Part shown: piece after piece, positions 39,281 through 51,847 of the stretch
How positions within the stretch are numbered: position 1 is the stretch's first letter
Layout: every line of letters starts with the position of its first letter
Origin: Platycnemis pennipes
Taxonomy: Eukaryota; Arthropoda; Insecta; Odonata; Platycnemididae
DNA length: 64,000 bases
Assembly: GCA_933228895.1 (NCBI GenBank)
Contig: OW121852.1
Span: 124,739,544 to 124,803,543 of the forward strand
Reading direction: 5' to 3'
Position numbers and translations under genes: made by a program
Notes under the pieces: model-generated
The model's database searches: none
What the model was told of the DNA's origin: nothing
What the model saw: only the letters and a program-made list of their open reading frames with translations

Positions 39281-42200
39281 TTATCAGGCTTCCACTCAAA
39301 CTTGAATTTTTTCATCTGAATTCATTTCTTCCCCTGTGTTTTAGCTAAAATTGACAATTTCGCCAATCTGAAGTTCAGTTCACCATAATTTATGCAAAAC
39401 ATTCTAGCAAAATAAAAAAATCCACCTATCAGACTTCCACTCACACTTGAATTTTTTCATCTGAATTCATTTCTCCCGCAGTTTTTTAGTTAATATTAAC
39501 CATTTCACTTGTCTGCAGTTCAGTTCACCAAAATTTATGCAAAACATCCTAGCAATATAAAAAAATCCACTTATCAGGCTTCCACTCAAACTTTACTTTT
39601 TTCATCTGAATACATTAATCCTACTTTTTTAACTAAAATTAACCATTTCGTCCGTTTGCAGCTCAGTTCACCAAAATTTATGCAAAACATCCAAGCAAAA
39701 TAAAAATATCCACATCTCAAGCTTCCACTCAAACTTGAATTTTTTCATCTGAATTCATTTCTCCCGCTGTTTTTTAGCTAAAATTAACCATTTCGCACAT
39801 CTGCAGTTCAGTCACCAAAATTTATGCAAAACATCCTAGCAAAATAAAAATATCCATATCTCAGGCTTCCACTCAAACTTTACTTTTTTCATCTGAATTC
39901 ATTTCTCCCGCTGTTTTTTAGCTAAAATTAACCATTTCGCCCGTCTGCAGTTCAGTTCACCAAAATTTATTCAAAACATCCTAGCAAAATAAAAAAATCC
40001 ACTTATCAGACTTCCACTCACACTTGAATTTTTTCATCTGAATTCATTTCTCCCGCAGTTTTTTAGCTAAAATTAACTATTTCACTTGTCTGCAGTTCAG
40101 TTCACCAAAATTTATGCAAAACATCCTAGCAAAATAAAAAAATCCACTTATCAGGCTTCCACTCAAACTTGAATTTTTTCATCTGAATTCATTTCTTCCG
40201 CTGTTTTTTAACTAAAATTGACAATTTGCCCGTCTGAAGCTAAATTCACCAAAATTTATGCAAAACATCCTAGCAAAATAAAAATCTCCACTTTTCAGGC
40301 TTCCACTCAAACTTGAATTTTTTCATCTGATTCATTTCTCCCGCTGTCTTTTAGCTAAAATTAACCATTTCGCCTGTCTGCAGTTCAGTTCACCAAAATT
40401 TATACAAAACATCCTAGCAAAATAAAATAATCCACTTATCAGGCTTCCACTCAAACTTGAATTTTTTCATCTGAATTCATTTCTTCCGCTGTTTTTTAAC
40501 TAAAATTAATCATTTTGTCCGTCTGAGTCTGATTTCACAAATATTTATGCAAAACATCCTAGCAAAATAAAAAAATCCACTTATCAGACTTCCACTCAAA
40601 CTTGAATTTTTTCATCGGAATTCATTTCTCCCGCAGTTTTTTAGCTAAAATTAGGCATTTCACTTGTCTGCAGTTCAGTTCACCAAAATGTATGCAAAAC
40701 ATCCTAGCAAAATAAAAATCTCCACTTTTCAGGCTTCCACTCAAATATTAATTTTTTCATCTGAATTCTTTTCTGCCGCTATTTTTTAACTAAAATTAAC
40801 CATTTTGTACGTCGGCAGCTTAGTTCACAAAATTTTATGCAAAACATCCAAGCAAAATAAAAAAATCCACTTCTCAGGCTTCCACTTAAACTTGAATTTT
40901 TTCATCTGAATTCATTCCTTCCATTGTTTTATAGCTAAAATTAACCATTTCGCCCGTCTGCAGTTCAGTTCACCAAAATTTATGCAACACATCCTAGCAG
41001 AATAAAAAGATCCACTTTTCAGGCTTCCACTCAAACTTGAATTTTTTCATCTGAATTCATTTCTCCCGCTGTTTTTTAGCTAAATTTAATCATTTCGCCC
41101 GTCTGCAGTTCAGTTCACCAAAATTTATGCAGAACATCCTAGCAAAATAAAAAAATCCACTTATCAGACTTCCACTCAAACTTGAATTTTTTCATCTGAA
41201 TTCATTTCTCCCGCAGTTTTTTAGCTAAAATTAACCATATCACTTGTCTGCAGTTCACTTCACTAAAATTTATGCAAAACATCCTAGCAAAATAAAAAAA
41301 TCCACTTCTCAGGCTTCCACTCAAACTTGAATTTTTTACCTGAATTCATTTCTTCCGCTGTTTTTTCACAAAAATTGACAATTCCGTCTGAAGCTAAATT
41401 CACCAAAATTTATGCAAAACATCCTAGCAAAAAAAAAATCTCCACTTTTCATGCTTCCACTCAAACTTGAATTTTTTCATCTGATTCATTTCTCCCGGTG
41501 TTTTTTAGCTAAAATTAACCATTTCGCCTGTCTGCAGTTCAGTTCACCAAAATTTATGCAAAACATCCTAGCAAAATAAAAATCTCCACTTTTCAGGCTT
41601 CCACTCAAACTTGAACTTTTTCATCTGAATTTATTTCTCCCGCTGTTTTTTAGCTAAAATTAACCATTTAACTTGTCTGCAGTTCAGTTCACTAAAATTT
41701 ATGCAAAACATCCTAGCAAAATAAAAAAATCCACTTATCAGGCTTCCACTCAAACTTGAATTTTTTCATCTGAATTCATTTCTTCCGCTGTTTTTTAACT
41801 AAAATTGACAATTTGCCCGTCTGAAGCTAAATTCACCAAAATTTATGCAAAATATCCTAGCAAAAGAAAAATCTCCACTTTTCAGGCTTCCACTCAAAAT
41901 TGAATTTTTTCTTCTGAATTCATTTCTCACGCTGTTTTTTAGCTAAAATTCACCATTTCGCCCGTCTGCAGTACAGATCACCAAAATTTATGCAAAACAT
42001 CCTAGCAAAATTAAAAAATCTACTACTCAGGCTTCCACTCAAACTTTACTTTTTCATCTGAATACATTTATCCTGGTTTTTTTAACTAAAATTAACCATT
42101 TCGTCCGTTTGCAGCTCAGTTCACCAAAATTTATGCAAAACAGCCAAGCAAAATAAAAATATCCACATCTCAAGCTTCCACTCAAACTTGAATTTTTTCA

Positions 42201-43181
42201 TCGGAATTCATTTCTCCCGCTATTATTTAACAAAAATTGACCATTTCGCCTGTCTTCAGCTAAGTTCACCAAAATGTTTGCAAAGCATCTAAGCAAAATA
42301 AAAATATCCACATCTCAGGCTTTCTCAGAAATTAAATTTTTTTAAGTAAATTCATTTCTTCCGCTTTTCTTTAGCGATAATTGACCATTTCGTCGGCCTG
42401 CAGTTTAATTCACCAAAATTTATGCAAAACTTCCTAGCAAATTAAAAATATTAACATCTTTAGTTTCCATTCAAACCTGACTTTTTTCTTTCTGAATTCA
42501 TTTCTCCCGATGTTTTTCAACTAAAATTCACCATTTCGTCAGTCTGAAGCCCAATTCACCAAAATTTATGCATATTCTTCTAGCAAAATAAAAATATCCA
42601 CATCTCAAGCTTCCACTCAAACTTTACTTTTTTCATCTGAATACATTTCTCCTGGTTTTTTTTAACTAAAATTAACCATTTCGTCAGTATGCAGCTCAGT
42701 TCACGAAAATTTATGCAAAACATCTTACCGAAATAAAAATATCCACTTTTAAGGCTTCCACTCAAATATTAATTTTTTCATCTGAATTCTTTTCTGCCGC
42801 TATTTTTTAACTAAAATTAACCATTTTGTACGTCGGCAGCTCAGTTCACAAAATTTTATGCAAAACATCCAAGCAAAATAAAAAAATCCACTTCTCAGGC
42901 TTCCACTTAAACTTGAATTTTTTCATCTGAATTCATTCCTTCCATTGTTTTATAGCTAAAATTAACCATTTCGCCCGTCTGCAGTTCAGTTCACCAAAAT
43001 TTATGCAACACATCCTAGCAAAATAAAAAGATCCACTTTTCAGGCTTCCACTCAAACTTGAATTTTTTCATCTGAATTCATTTCTCCCGCTGTTTTTTAG
43101 CTAAATTTAATCATTTCGCCCGTCTGCAGTTCAGTTCACCAAAATTTATTCAAAACATCCTAGCAATATAAAAAAATCCAC
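39281..43181 (+). repeat. Family D higher-order repeat D1 (27 monomers, 3,901 bp)
   Basis: The marker CCCCTGTG at 39331 recurs at 43232, 48721, 51898 and 63337 and defines the unit. D1 appears to be the basic form: 3,901 bp, with the short diverged module near its end (42190-42770). Private change: ATTAATCCTACTTTTTTAAC near 39615, where other copies have CCTGGTTTTTTTAAC. Confidence 0.9.
42190..42770 (+). repeat. Diverged-monomer module, short form (D1)
   Basis: Short form with the variants GCATCTAAGC and CTTTCTCAGAAATT, shared with the later D and E copies and distinct from GCATCTTAGC and CTCACAAATT in the family III copies. These two changes mark a D/E lineage of the module. Confidence 0.87.
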
Positions 43182-44052
43182 TTATCAGGCTTCCACTCAA
43201 ACTTGAACTTTTTCATCTGAATTCATTTCTTCCCCTGTGTTTTAGCTAAAATTGACAATTTCGCCAATCTGAAGTTCAGTTCACCATAATTTATGCAAAA
43301 CATTCTAGCAAAATAAAAAAATCCACCTATCAGACTTCCACTCACACTTGAATTTTTTCATCTGAATTCATTTCTCCCGCAGTTTTTTAGTTAATATTAA
43401 CCATTTCACTTGTCTGCAGTTCAGTTCACCAAAATTTATGCAAAACATCCTAGCAATATAAAAAAATCCACTTATCAGGCTTCCACTCAAACTTTACTTT
43501 TTTCATCTGAATACATTAATCCTGGTTTTTTTAACTAAAATTAACCATTTCGTCCGTTTGCAGCTCAGTTCACCAAAATTTATGCAAAACATCCAAGCAA
43601 AATAAAAATATCCACATCTCAAGCTTCCACTCAAACTTGAATTTTTTCATCTGAATTCATTTCTCCCGCTGTTTTTTAGCTAAAATTAACCATTTCGCAC
43701 ATCTGCAGTTCAGTCACCAAAATTTATGCAAAACATCCTAGCAAAATAAAAATATCCATATCTCAGGCTTCCACTCAAACTTTACTTTTTTCATCTGAAT
43801 TCATTTCTCCCGCTGTTTTTTAGCTAAAATTAACCATTTCGCCCGTCTGCAGTTCAGTTCACCAAAATTTATTCAAAACATCCTAGCAAAATAAAAAAAT
43901 CCACTTATCAGACTTCCACTCACACTTGAATTTTTTCATCTGAATTCATTTCTCCCGCAGTTTTTTAGCTAAAATTAACTATTTCACTTGTCTGCAGTTC
44001 AGTTCACCAAAATTTATGCAAAACATCCTAGCAAAATAAAAAAATCCACTTA

Positions 44053-45639
44053 TCAGGCTTCCACTCAAACTTGAATTTTTTCATCTGAATTCATTTCTTC
44101 CGCTGTTTTTTAACTAAAATTGACAATTTGCCCGTCTGAAGCTAAATTCACCAAAATTTATGCAAAACATCCTAGCAAAATAAAAATCTCCACTTTTCAG
44201 GCTTCCACTCAAACTTGAATTTTTTCATCTGATTCATTTCTCCCGCTGTCTTTTAGCTAAAATTAACCATTTCGCCTGTCTGCAGTTCAGTTCACCAAAA
44301 TTTATACAAAACATCCTAGCAAAATAAAATAATCCACTTATCAGGCTTCCACTCAAACTTGAATTTTTTCATCTGAATTCATTTCTTCCGCTGTTTTTTA
44401 ACTAAAATTAATCATTTTGTCCGTCTGAGTCTGATTTCACAAATATTTATGCAAAACATCCTAGCAAAATAAAAAAATCCACTTATCAGACTTCCACTCA
44501 AACTTGAATTTTTTCATCGGAATTCATTTCTCCCGCAGTTTTTTAGCTAAAATTAGGCATTTCACTTGTCTGCAGTTCAGTTCACCAAAATGTATGCAAA
44601 ACATCCTAGCAAAATAAAAATCTCCACTTTTCAGGCTTCCACTCAAATATTAATTTTTTCATCTGAATTCTTTTCTGCCGCTATTTTTTAACTAAAATTA
44701 ACCATTTTGTACGTCGGCAGCTTAGTTCACAAAATTTTATGCAAAACATCCAAGCAAAATAAAAAAATCCACTTCTCAGGCTTCCACTTAAACTTGAATT
44801 TTTTCATCTGAATTCATTCCTTCCATTGTTTTATAGCTAAAATTAACCATTTCGCCCGTCTGCAGTTCAGTTCACCAAAATTTATGCAACACATCCTAGC
44901 AGAATAAAAAGATCCACTTTTCAGGCTTCCACTCAAACTTGAATTTTTTCATCTGAATTCATTTCTCCCGCTGTTTTTTAGCTAAATTTAATCATTTCGC
45001 CCGTCTGCAGTTCAGTTCACCAAAATTTATGCAGAACATCCTAGCAAAATAAAAAAATCCACTTATCAGACTTCCACTCAAACTTGAATTTTTTCATCTG
45101 AATTCATTTCTCCCGCAGTTTTTTAGCTAAAATTAACCATATCACTTGTCTGCAGTTCACTTCACTAAAATTTATGCAAAACATCCTAGCAAAATAAAAA
45201 AATCCACTTCTCAGGCTTCCACTCAAACTTGAATTTTTTACCTGAATTCATTTCTTCCGCTGTTTTTTCACAAAAATTGACAATTCCGTCTGAAGCTAAA
45301 TTCACCAAAATTTATGCAAAACATCCTAGCAAAAAAAAAATCTCCACTTTTCATGCTTCCACTCAAACTTGAATTTTTTCATCTGATTCATTTCTCCCGG
45401 TGTTTTTTAGCTAAAATTAACCATTTCGCCTGTCTGCAGTTCAGTTCACCAAAATTTATGCAAAACATCCTAGCAAAATAAAAATCTCCACTTTTCAGGC
45501 TTCCACTCAAACTTGAACTTTTTCATCTGAATTTATTTCTCCCGCTGTTTTTTAGCTAAAATTAACCATTTAACTTGTCTGCAGTTCAGTTCACTAAAAT
45601 TTATGCAAAACATCCTAGCAAAATAAAAATCTCCACTTT
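44053..45639 (+). repeat. 11-monomer tandem duplication in D2, copy 1
   Basis: First of two copies offset by 1,587 bp. It spans the TGACAATTTGCCCG, CTGTCTTTTAGC, GTCTGAGTCTG, TTAGGCATTTCAC, CAAATATTAATT, ATTGTTTTATAGC, AATTTAATCATTTCG, CATATCACTTG, GACAATTCCGTC, CCCGGTG and CATTTAACTTG monomers in order. Confidence 0.87.
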
Positions 45640-47226
45640 TCAGGCTTCCACTCAAACTTGAATTTTTTCATCTGAATTCATTTCTTCCGCTGTTTTTTAA
45701 CTAAAATTGACAATTTGCCCGTCTGAAGCTAAATTCACCAAAATTTATGCAAAACATCCTAGCAAAATAAAAATCTCCACTTTTCAGGCTTCCACTCAAA
45801 CTTGAATTTTTTCATCTGATTCATTTCTCCCGCTGTCTTTTAGCTAAAATTAACCATTTCGCCTGTCTGCAGTTCAGTTCACCAAAATTTATACAAAACA
45901 TCCTAGCAAAATAAAATAATCCACTTATCAGGCTTCCACTCAAACTTGAATTTTTTCATCTGAATTCATTTCTTCCGCTGTTTTTTAACTAAAATTAATC
46001 ATTTTGTCCGTCTGAGTCTGATTTCACAAATATTTATGCAAAACATCCTAGCAAAATAAAAAAATCCACTTATCAGACTTCCACTCAAACTTGAATTTTT
46101 TCATCGGAATTCATTTCTCCCGCAGTTTTTTAGCTAAAATTAGGCATTTCACTTGTCTGCAGTTCAGTTCACCAAAATGTATGCAAAACATCCTAGCAAA
46201 ATAAAAATCTCCACTTTTCAGGCTTCCACTCAAATATTAATTTTTTCATCTGAATTCTTTTCTGCCGCTATTTTTTAACTAAAATTAACCATTTTGTACG
46301 TCGGCAGCTTAGTTCACAAAATTTTATGCAAAACATCCAAGCAAAATAAAAAAATCCACTTCTCAGGCTTCCACTTAAACTTGAATTTTTTCATCTGAAT
46401 TCATTCCTTCCATTGTTTTATAGCTAAAATTAACCATTTCGCCCGTCTGCAGTTCAGTTCACCAAAATTTATGCAACACATCCTAGCAGAATAAAAAGAT
46501 CCACTTTTCAGGCTTCCACTCAAACTTGAATTTTTTCATCTGAATTCATTTCTCCCGCTGTTTTTTAGCTAAATTTAATCATTTCGCCCGTCTGCAGTTC
46601 AGTTCACCAAAATTTATGCAGAACATCCTAGCAAAATAAAAAAATCCACTTATCAGACTTCCACTCAAACTTGAATTTTTTCATCTGAATTCATTTCTCC
46701 CGCAGTTTTTTAGCTAAAATTAACCATATCACTTGTCTGCAGTTCACTTCACTAAAATTTATGCAAAACATCCTAGCAAAATAAAAAAATCCACTTCTCA
46801 GGCTTCCACTCAAACTTGAATTTTTTACCTGAATTCATTTCTTCCGCTGTTTTTTCACAAAAATTGACAATTCCGTCTGAAGCTAAATTCACCAAAATTT
46901 ATGCAAAACATCCTAGCAAAAAAAAAATCTCCACTTTTCATGCTTCCACTCAAACTTGAATTTTTTCATCTGATTCATTTCTCCCGGTGTTTTTTAGCTA
47001 AAATTAACCATTTCGCCTGTCTGCAGTTCAGTTCACCAAAATTTATGCAAAACATCCTAGCAAAATAAAAATCTCCACTTTTCAGGCTTCCACTCAAACT
47101 TGAACTTTTTCATCTGAATTTATTTCTCCCGCTGTTTTTTAGCTAAAATTAACCATTTAACTTGTCTGCAGTTCAGTTCACTAAAATTTATGCAAAACAT
47201 CCTAGCAAAATAAAAAAATCCACTTA
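45640..47226 (+). repeat. 11-monomer tandem duplication in D2, copy 2
   Basis: Same 11 monomers as 44053-45639. The junction monomer at about 45610-45755 is chimeric: it starts TCTCCACTTTTCAGG and continues CTGAATTCATTTCTTCCGCTG, whereas both flanking parental copies (near 44040 and 47210) start AATCCACTTATCAGG. Both copies share AGCAGAATAAAAAG with D1; D4 has AGCAAAATAAAAAG. Confidence 0.87.
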
Positions 47227-47679
47227 TCAGGCTTCCACTCAAACTTGAATTTTTTCATCTGAATTCATTTCTTCCGCTGTTTTTTAACTAAAATTGACAA
47301 TTTGCCCGTCTGAAGCTAAATTCACCAAAATTTATGCAAAATATCCTAGCAAAAGAAAAATCTCCACTTTTCAGGCTTCCACTCAAAATTGAATTTTTTC
47401 TTCTGAATTCATTTCTCACGCTGTTTTTTAGCTAAAATTCACCATTTCGCCCGTCTGCAGTACAGATCACCAAAATTTATGCAAAACATCCTAGCAAAAT
47501 TAAAAAATCTACTACTCAGGCTTCCACTCAAACTTTACTTTTTCATCTGAATACATTTATCCTGGTTTTTTTAACTAAAATTAACCATTTCGTCCGTTTG
47601 CAGCTCAGTTCACCAAAATTTATGCAAAACAGCCAAGCAAAATAAAAATATCCACATCTCAAGCTTCCACTCAAACTTG

Positions 47680-48255
47680 AATTTTTTCATCGGAATTCAT
47701 TTCTCCCGCTATTATTTAACAAAAATTGACCATTTCGCCTGTCTTCAGCTAAGTTCACCAAAATGTTTGCAAAGCATCTAAGCAAAATAAAAATATCCAC
47801 ATCTCAGGCTTTCTCAGAAATTAAATTTTTTTAAGTAAATTCATTTCTTCCGCTTTTCTTTAGCGATAATTGACCATTTCGTCGGCCTGCAGTTTAATTC
47901 ACCAAAATTTATGCAAAACTTCCTAGCAAATTAAAAATATTAACATCTTTAGTTTCCATTCAAACCTGACTTTTTTCTTTCTGAATTCATTTCTCCCGAT
48001 GTTTTTCAACTAAAATTCACCATTTCGTCAGTCTGAAGCCCAATTCACCAAAATTTATGCATATTCTTCTAGCAAAATAAAAATATCCACATCTCAAGCT
48101 TCCACTCAAACTTTACTTTTTTCATCTGAATACATTTCTCCTGGTTTTTTTTAACTAAAATTAACCATTTCGTCAGTATGCAGCTCAGTTCACGAAAATT
48201 TATGCAAAACATCTTACCGAAATAAAAATATCCACTTTTAAGGCTTCCACTCAAA
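47680..48255 (+). repeat. Diverged-monomer module, short form (D2)
   Basis: Copy of the D1 module at offset 5,489, with the same GCATCTAAGC and CTCAGAAATT variants. Confidence 0.87.
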
Positions 48256-48670
48256 TATTAATTTTTTCATCTGAATTCTTTTCTGCCGCTATTTTTTAAC
48301 TAAAATTAACCATTTTGTACGTCGGCAGCTCAGTTCACAAAATTTTATGCAAAACATCCAAGCAAAATAAAAAAATCCACTTCTCAGGCTTCCACTTAAA
48401 CTTGAATTTTTTCATCTGAATTCATTCCTTCCATTGTTTTATAGCTAAAATTAACCATTTCGCCCGTCTGCAGTTCAGTTCACCAAAATTTATGCAACAC
48501 ATCCTAGCAAAATAAAAAGATCCACTTTTCAGGCTTCCACTCAAACTTGAATTTTTTCATCTGAATTCATTTCTCCCGCTGTTTTTTAGCTAAATTTAAT
48601 CATTTCGCCCGTCTGCAGTTCAGTTCACCAAAATTTATTCAAAACATCCTAGCAATATAAAAAAATCCAC

Positions 48671-51600
48671 TTATCAGGCTTCCACTCAAACTTGAATTTT
48701 TTCATCTGAATTCATTTCTTCCCCTGTGTTTTAGCTAAAATTGACAATTTCGCCAATCTGAAGTTCAGTTCACCATAATTTATGCAAAACATTCTAGCAA
48801 AATAAAAAAATCCACCTATCAGACTTCCACTCACACTTGAATTTTTTCATCTGAATTCATTTCTCCCGCAGTTTTTTAGTTAATATTAACCATTTCACTT
48901 GTCTGCAGTTCAGTTCACCAAAATTTATGCAAAACATCCTAGCAATATAAAAAAATCCACTTATCAGGCTTCCACTCAAACTTTACTTTTTTCATCTGAA
49001 TACATTAATCCTGGTTTTTTTAACTAAAATTAACCATTTCGTCCGTTTGCAGCTCAGTTCACCAAAATTTATGCAAAACATCCAAGCAAAATAAAAATAT
49101 CCACATCTCAAGCTTCCACTCAAACTTGAATTTTTTCATCTGAATTCATTTCTCCCGCTGTTTTTTAGCTAAAATTAACCATTTCGCACATCTGCAGTTC
49201 AGTCACCAAAATTTATGCAAAACATCCTAGCAAAATAAAAATATCCATATCTCAGGCTTCCACTCAAACTTTACTTTTTTCATCTGAATTCATTTCTCCC
49301 GCTGTTTTTTAGCTAAAATTAACCATTTCGCCCGTCTGCAGTTCAGTTCACCAAAATTTATTCAAAACATCCTAGCAAAATAAAAAAATCCACTTATCAG
49401 ACTTCCACTCACACTTGAATTTTTTCATCTGAATTCATTTCTCCCGCAGTTTTTTAGCTAAAATTAACTATTTCACTTGTCTGCAGTTCAGTTCACCAAA
49501 ATTTATGCAAAACATCCTAGCAAAATAAAAAAATCCACTTATCAGGCTTCCACTCAAACTTGAATTTTTTCATCTGAATTCATTTCTTCCGCTGTTTTTT
49601 AACTAAAATTGACAATTTGCCCGTCTGAAGCTAAATTCACCAAAATTTATGCAAAACATCCTAGCAAAATAAAAATCTCCACTTTTCAGGCTTCCACTCA
49701 AACTTGAATTTTTTCATCTGATTCATTTCTCCCGCTGTCTTTTAGCTAAAATTAACCATTTCGCCTGTCTGCAGTTCAGTTCACCAAAATTTATACAAAA
49801 CATCCTAGCAAAATAAAATAATCCACTTATCAGGCTTCCACTCAAACTTGAATTTTTTCATCTGAATTCATTTCTCCCGCAGTTTTTTAGCTAAAATTAA
49901 CCATATCACTTGTCTGCAGTTCACTTCACTAAAATTTATGCAAAACATCCTAGCAAAATAAAAAAATCCACTTCTCAGGCTTCCACTCAAACTTGAATTT
50001 TTTACCTGAATTCATTTCTTCCGCTGTTTTTTCACAAAAATTGACAATTCCGTCTGAAGCTAAATTCACCAAAATTTATGCAAAACATCCTAGCAAAAAA
50101 AAAATCTCCACTTTTCATGCTTCCACTCAAACTTGAATTTTTTCATCTGATTCATTTCTCCCGGTGTTTTTTAGCTAAAATTAACCATTTCGCCTGTCTG
50201 CAGTTCAGTTCACCAAAATTTATGCAAAACATCCTAGCAAAATAAAAATCTCCACTTTTCAGGCTTCCACTCAAACTTGAACTTTTTCATCTGAATTTAT
50301 TTCTCCCGCTGTTTTTTAGCTAAAATTAACCATTTAACTTGTCTGCAGTTCAGTTCACTAAAATTTATGCAAAACATCCTAGCAAAATAAAAAAATCCAC
50401 TTATCAGGCTTCCACTCAAACTTGAATTTTTTCATCTGAATTCATTTCTTCCGCTGTTTTTTAACTAAAATTGACAATTTGCCCGTCTGAAGCTAAATTC
50501 ACCAAAATTTATGCAAAATATCCTAGCAAAAGAAAAATCTCCACTTTTCAGGCTTCCACTCAAAATTGAATTTTTTCTTCTGAATTCATTTCTCACGCTG
50601 TTTTTTAGCTAAAATTCACCATTTCGCCCGTCTGCAGTACAGATCACCAAAATTTATGCAAAACATCCTAGCAAAATTAAAAAATCTACTACTCAGGCTT
50701 CCACTCAAACTTTACTTTTTCATCTGAATACATTTATCCTGGTTTTTTTAACTAAAATTAACCATTTCGTCCGTTTGCAGCTCAGTTCACCAAAATTTAT
50801 GCAAAACAGCCAAGCAAAATAAAAATATCCACATCTCAAGCTTCCACTCAAACTTGAATTTTTTCATCGGAATTCATTTCTCCCGCTATTATTTAACAAA
50901 AATTGACCATTTCGCCTGTCTTCAGCTAAGTTCACCAAAATGTTTGCAAAGCATCTAAGCAAAATAAAAATATCCACATCTCAGGCTTTCTCAGAAATTA
51001 AATTTTTTTAAGTAAATTCATTTCTTCCGCTTTTCTTTAGCGATAATTGACCATTTCGTCGGCCTGCAGTTTAATTCACCAAAATTTATGCAAAACTTCC
51101 TAGCAAATTAAAAATATTAACATCTTTAGTTTCCATTCAAACCTGACTTTTTTCTTTCTGAATTCATTTCTCCCGATGTTTTTCAACTAAAATTCACCAT
51201 TTCGTCAGTCTGAAGCCCAATTCACCAAAATTTATGCATATTCTTCTAGCAAAATAAAAATATCCACATCTCAAGCTTCCACTCAAACTTTACTTTTTTC
51301 ATCTGAATACATTTCTCCTGGTTTTTTTTAACTAAAATTAACCATTTCGTCAGTATGCAGCTCAGTTCACGAAAATTTATGCAAAACATCTTACCGAAAT
51401 AAAAATATCCACTTTTAAGGCTTCCACTCAAATATTAATTTTTTCATCTGAATTCTTTTCTGCCGCTATTTTTTAACTAAAATTAACCATTTTGTACGTC
51501 GGCAGCTCAGTTCACAAAATTTTATGCAAAACATCCAAGCAAAATAAAAAAATCCACTTCTCAGGCTTCCACTTAAACTTGAATTTTTTCATCTGAATTC

Positions 51601-51847
51601 ATTCCTTCCATTGTTTTATAGCTAAAATTAACCATTTCGCCCGTCTGCAGTTCAGTTCACCAAAATTTATGCAACACATCCTAGCAAAATAAAAAGATCC
51701 ACTTTTCAGGCTTCCACTCAAACTTGAATTTTTTCATCTGAATTCATTTCTCCCGCTGTTTTTTAGCTAAATTTAATCATTTCGCCCGTCTGCAGTTCAG
51801 TTCACCAAAATTTATTCAAAACATCCTAGCAATATAAAAAAATCCAC
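48671..51847 (+). repeat. Family D higher-order repeat D3 (22 monomers, 3,177 bp)
   Basis: Tandem D copy lacking 724 bp (five monomers). At about 49860 the CAAAATAAAATAATCC monomer runs into CATTTCTCCCGCAG / CATATCACTTG sequence, which in D1 lie five monomers apart (about 40470 and 41195). The GTCTGAGTCTG, TTAGGCATTTCAC, CAAATATTAATT, ATTGTTTTATAGC and AATTTAATC monomers between them are gone at this position. Register is kept. Confidence 0.9.
50860..51435 (+). repeat. Diverged-monomer module, short form (D3)
   Basis: Copy at offset 3,177 from the D2 module. It lies outside the region deleted in D3 and is intact. Confidence 0.87.

Larger units (their letters stand above)
43182..48670 (+). 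repeat. Family D higher-order repeat D2 (27 + 11 monomers, 5,489 bp)
   Basis: Tandem copy of D1 enlarged by 1,587-1,588 bp, i.e. 11 monomers. ACTCAAATAT is at 40739 in D1 but at both 44641 and 46228 in D2, and the following diverged module is 5,489 bp from D1's instead of 3,901. Private change: CTTGAACTTTTTC near 43205. Confidence 0.9.
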
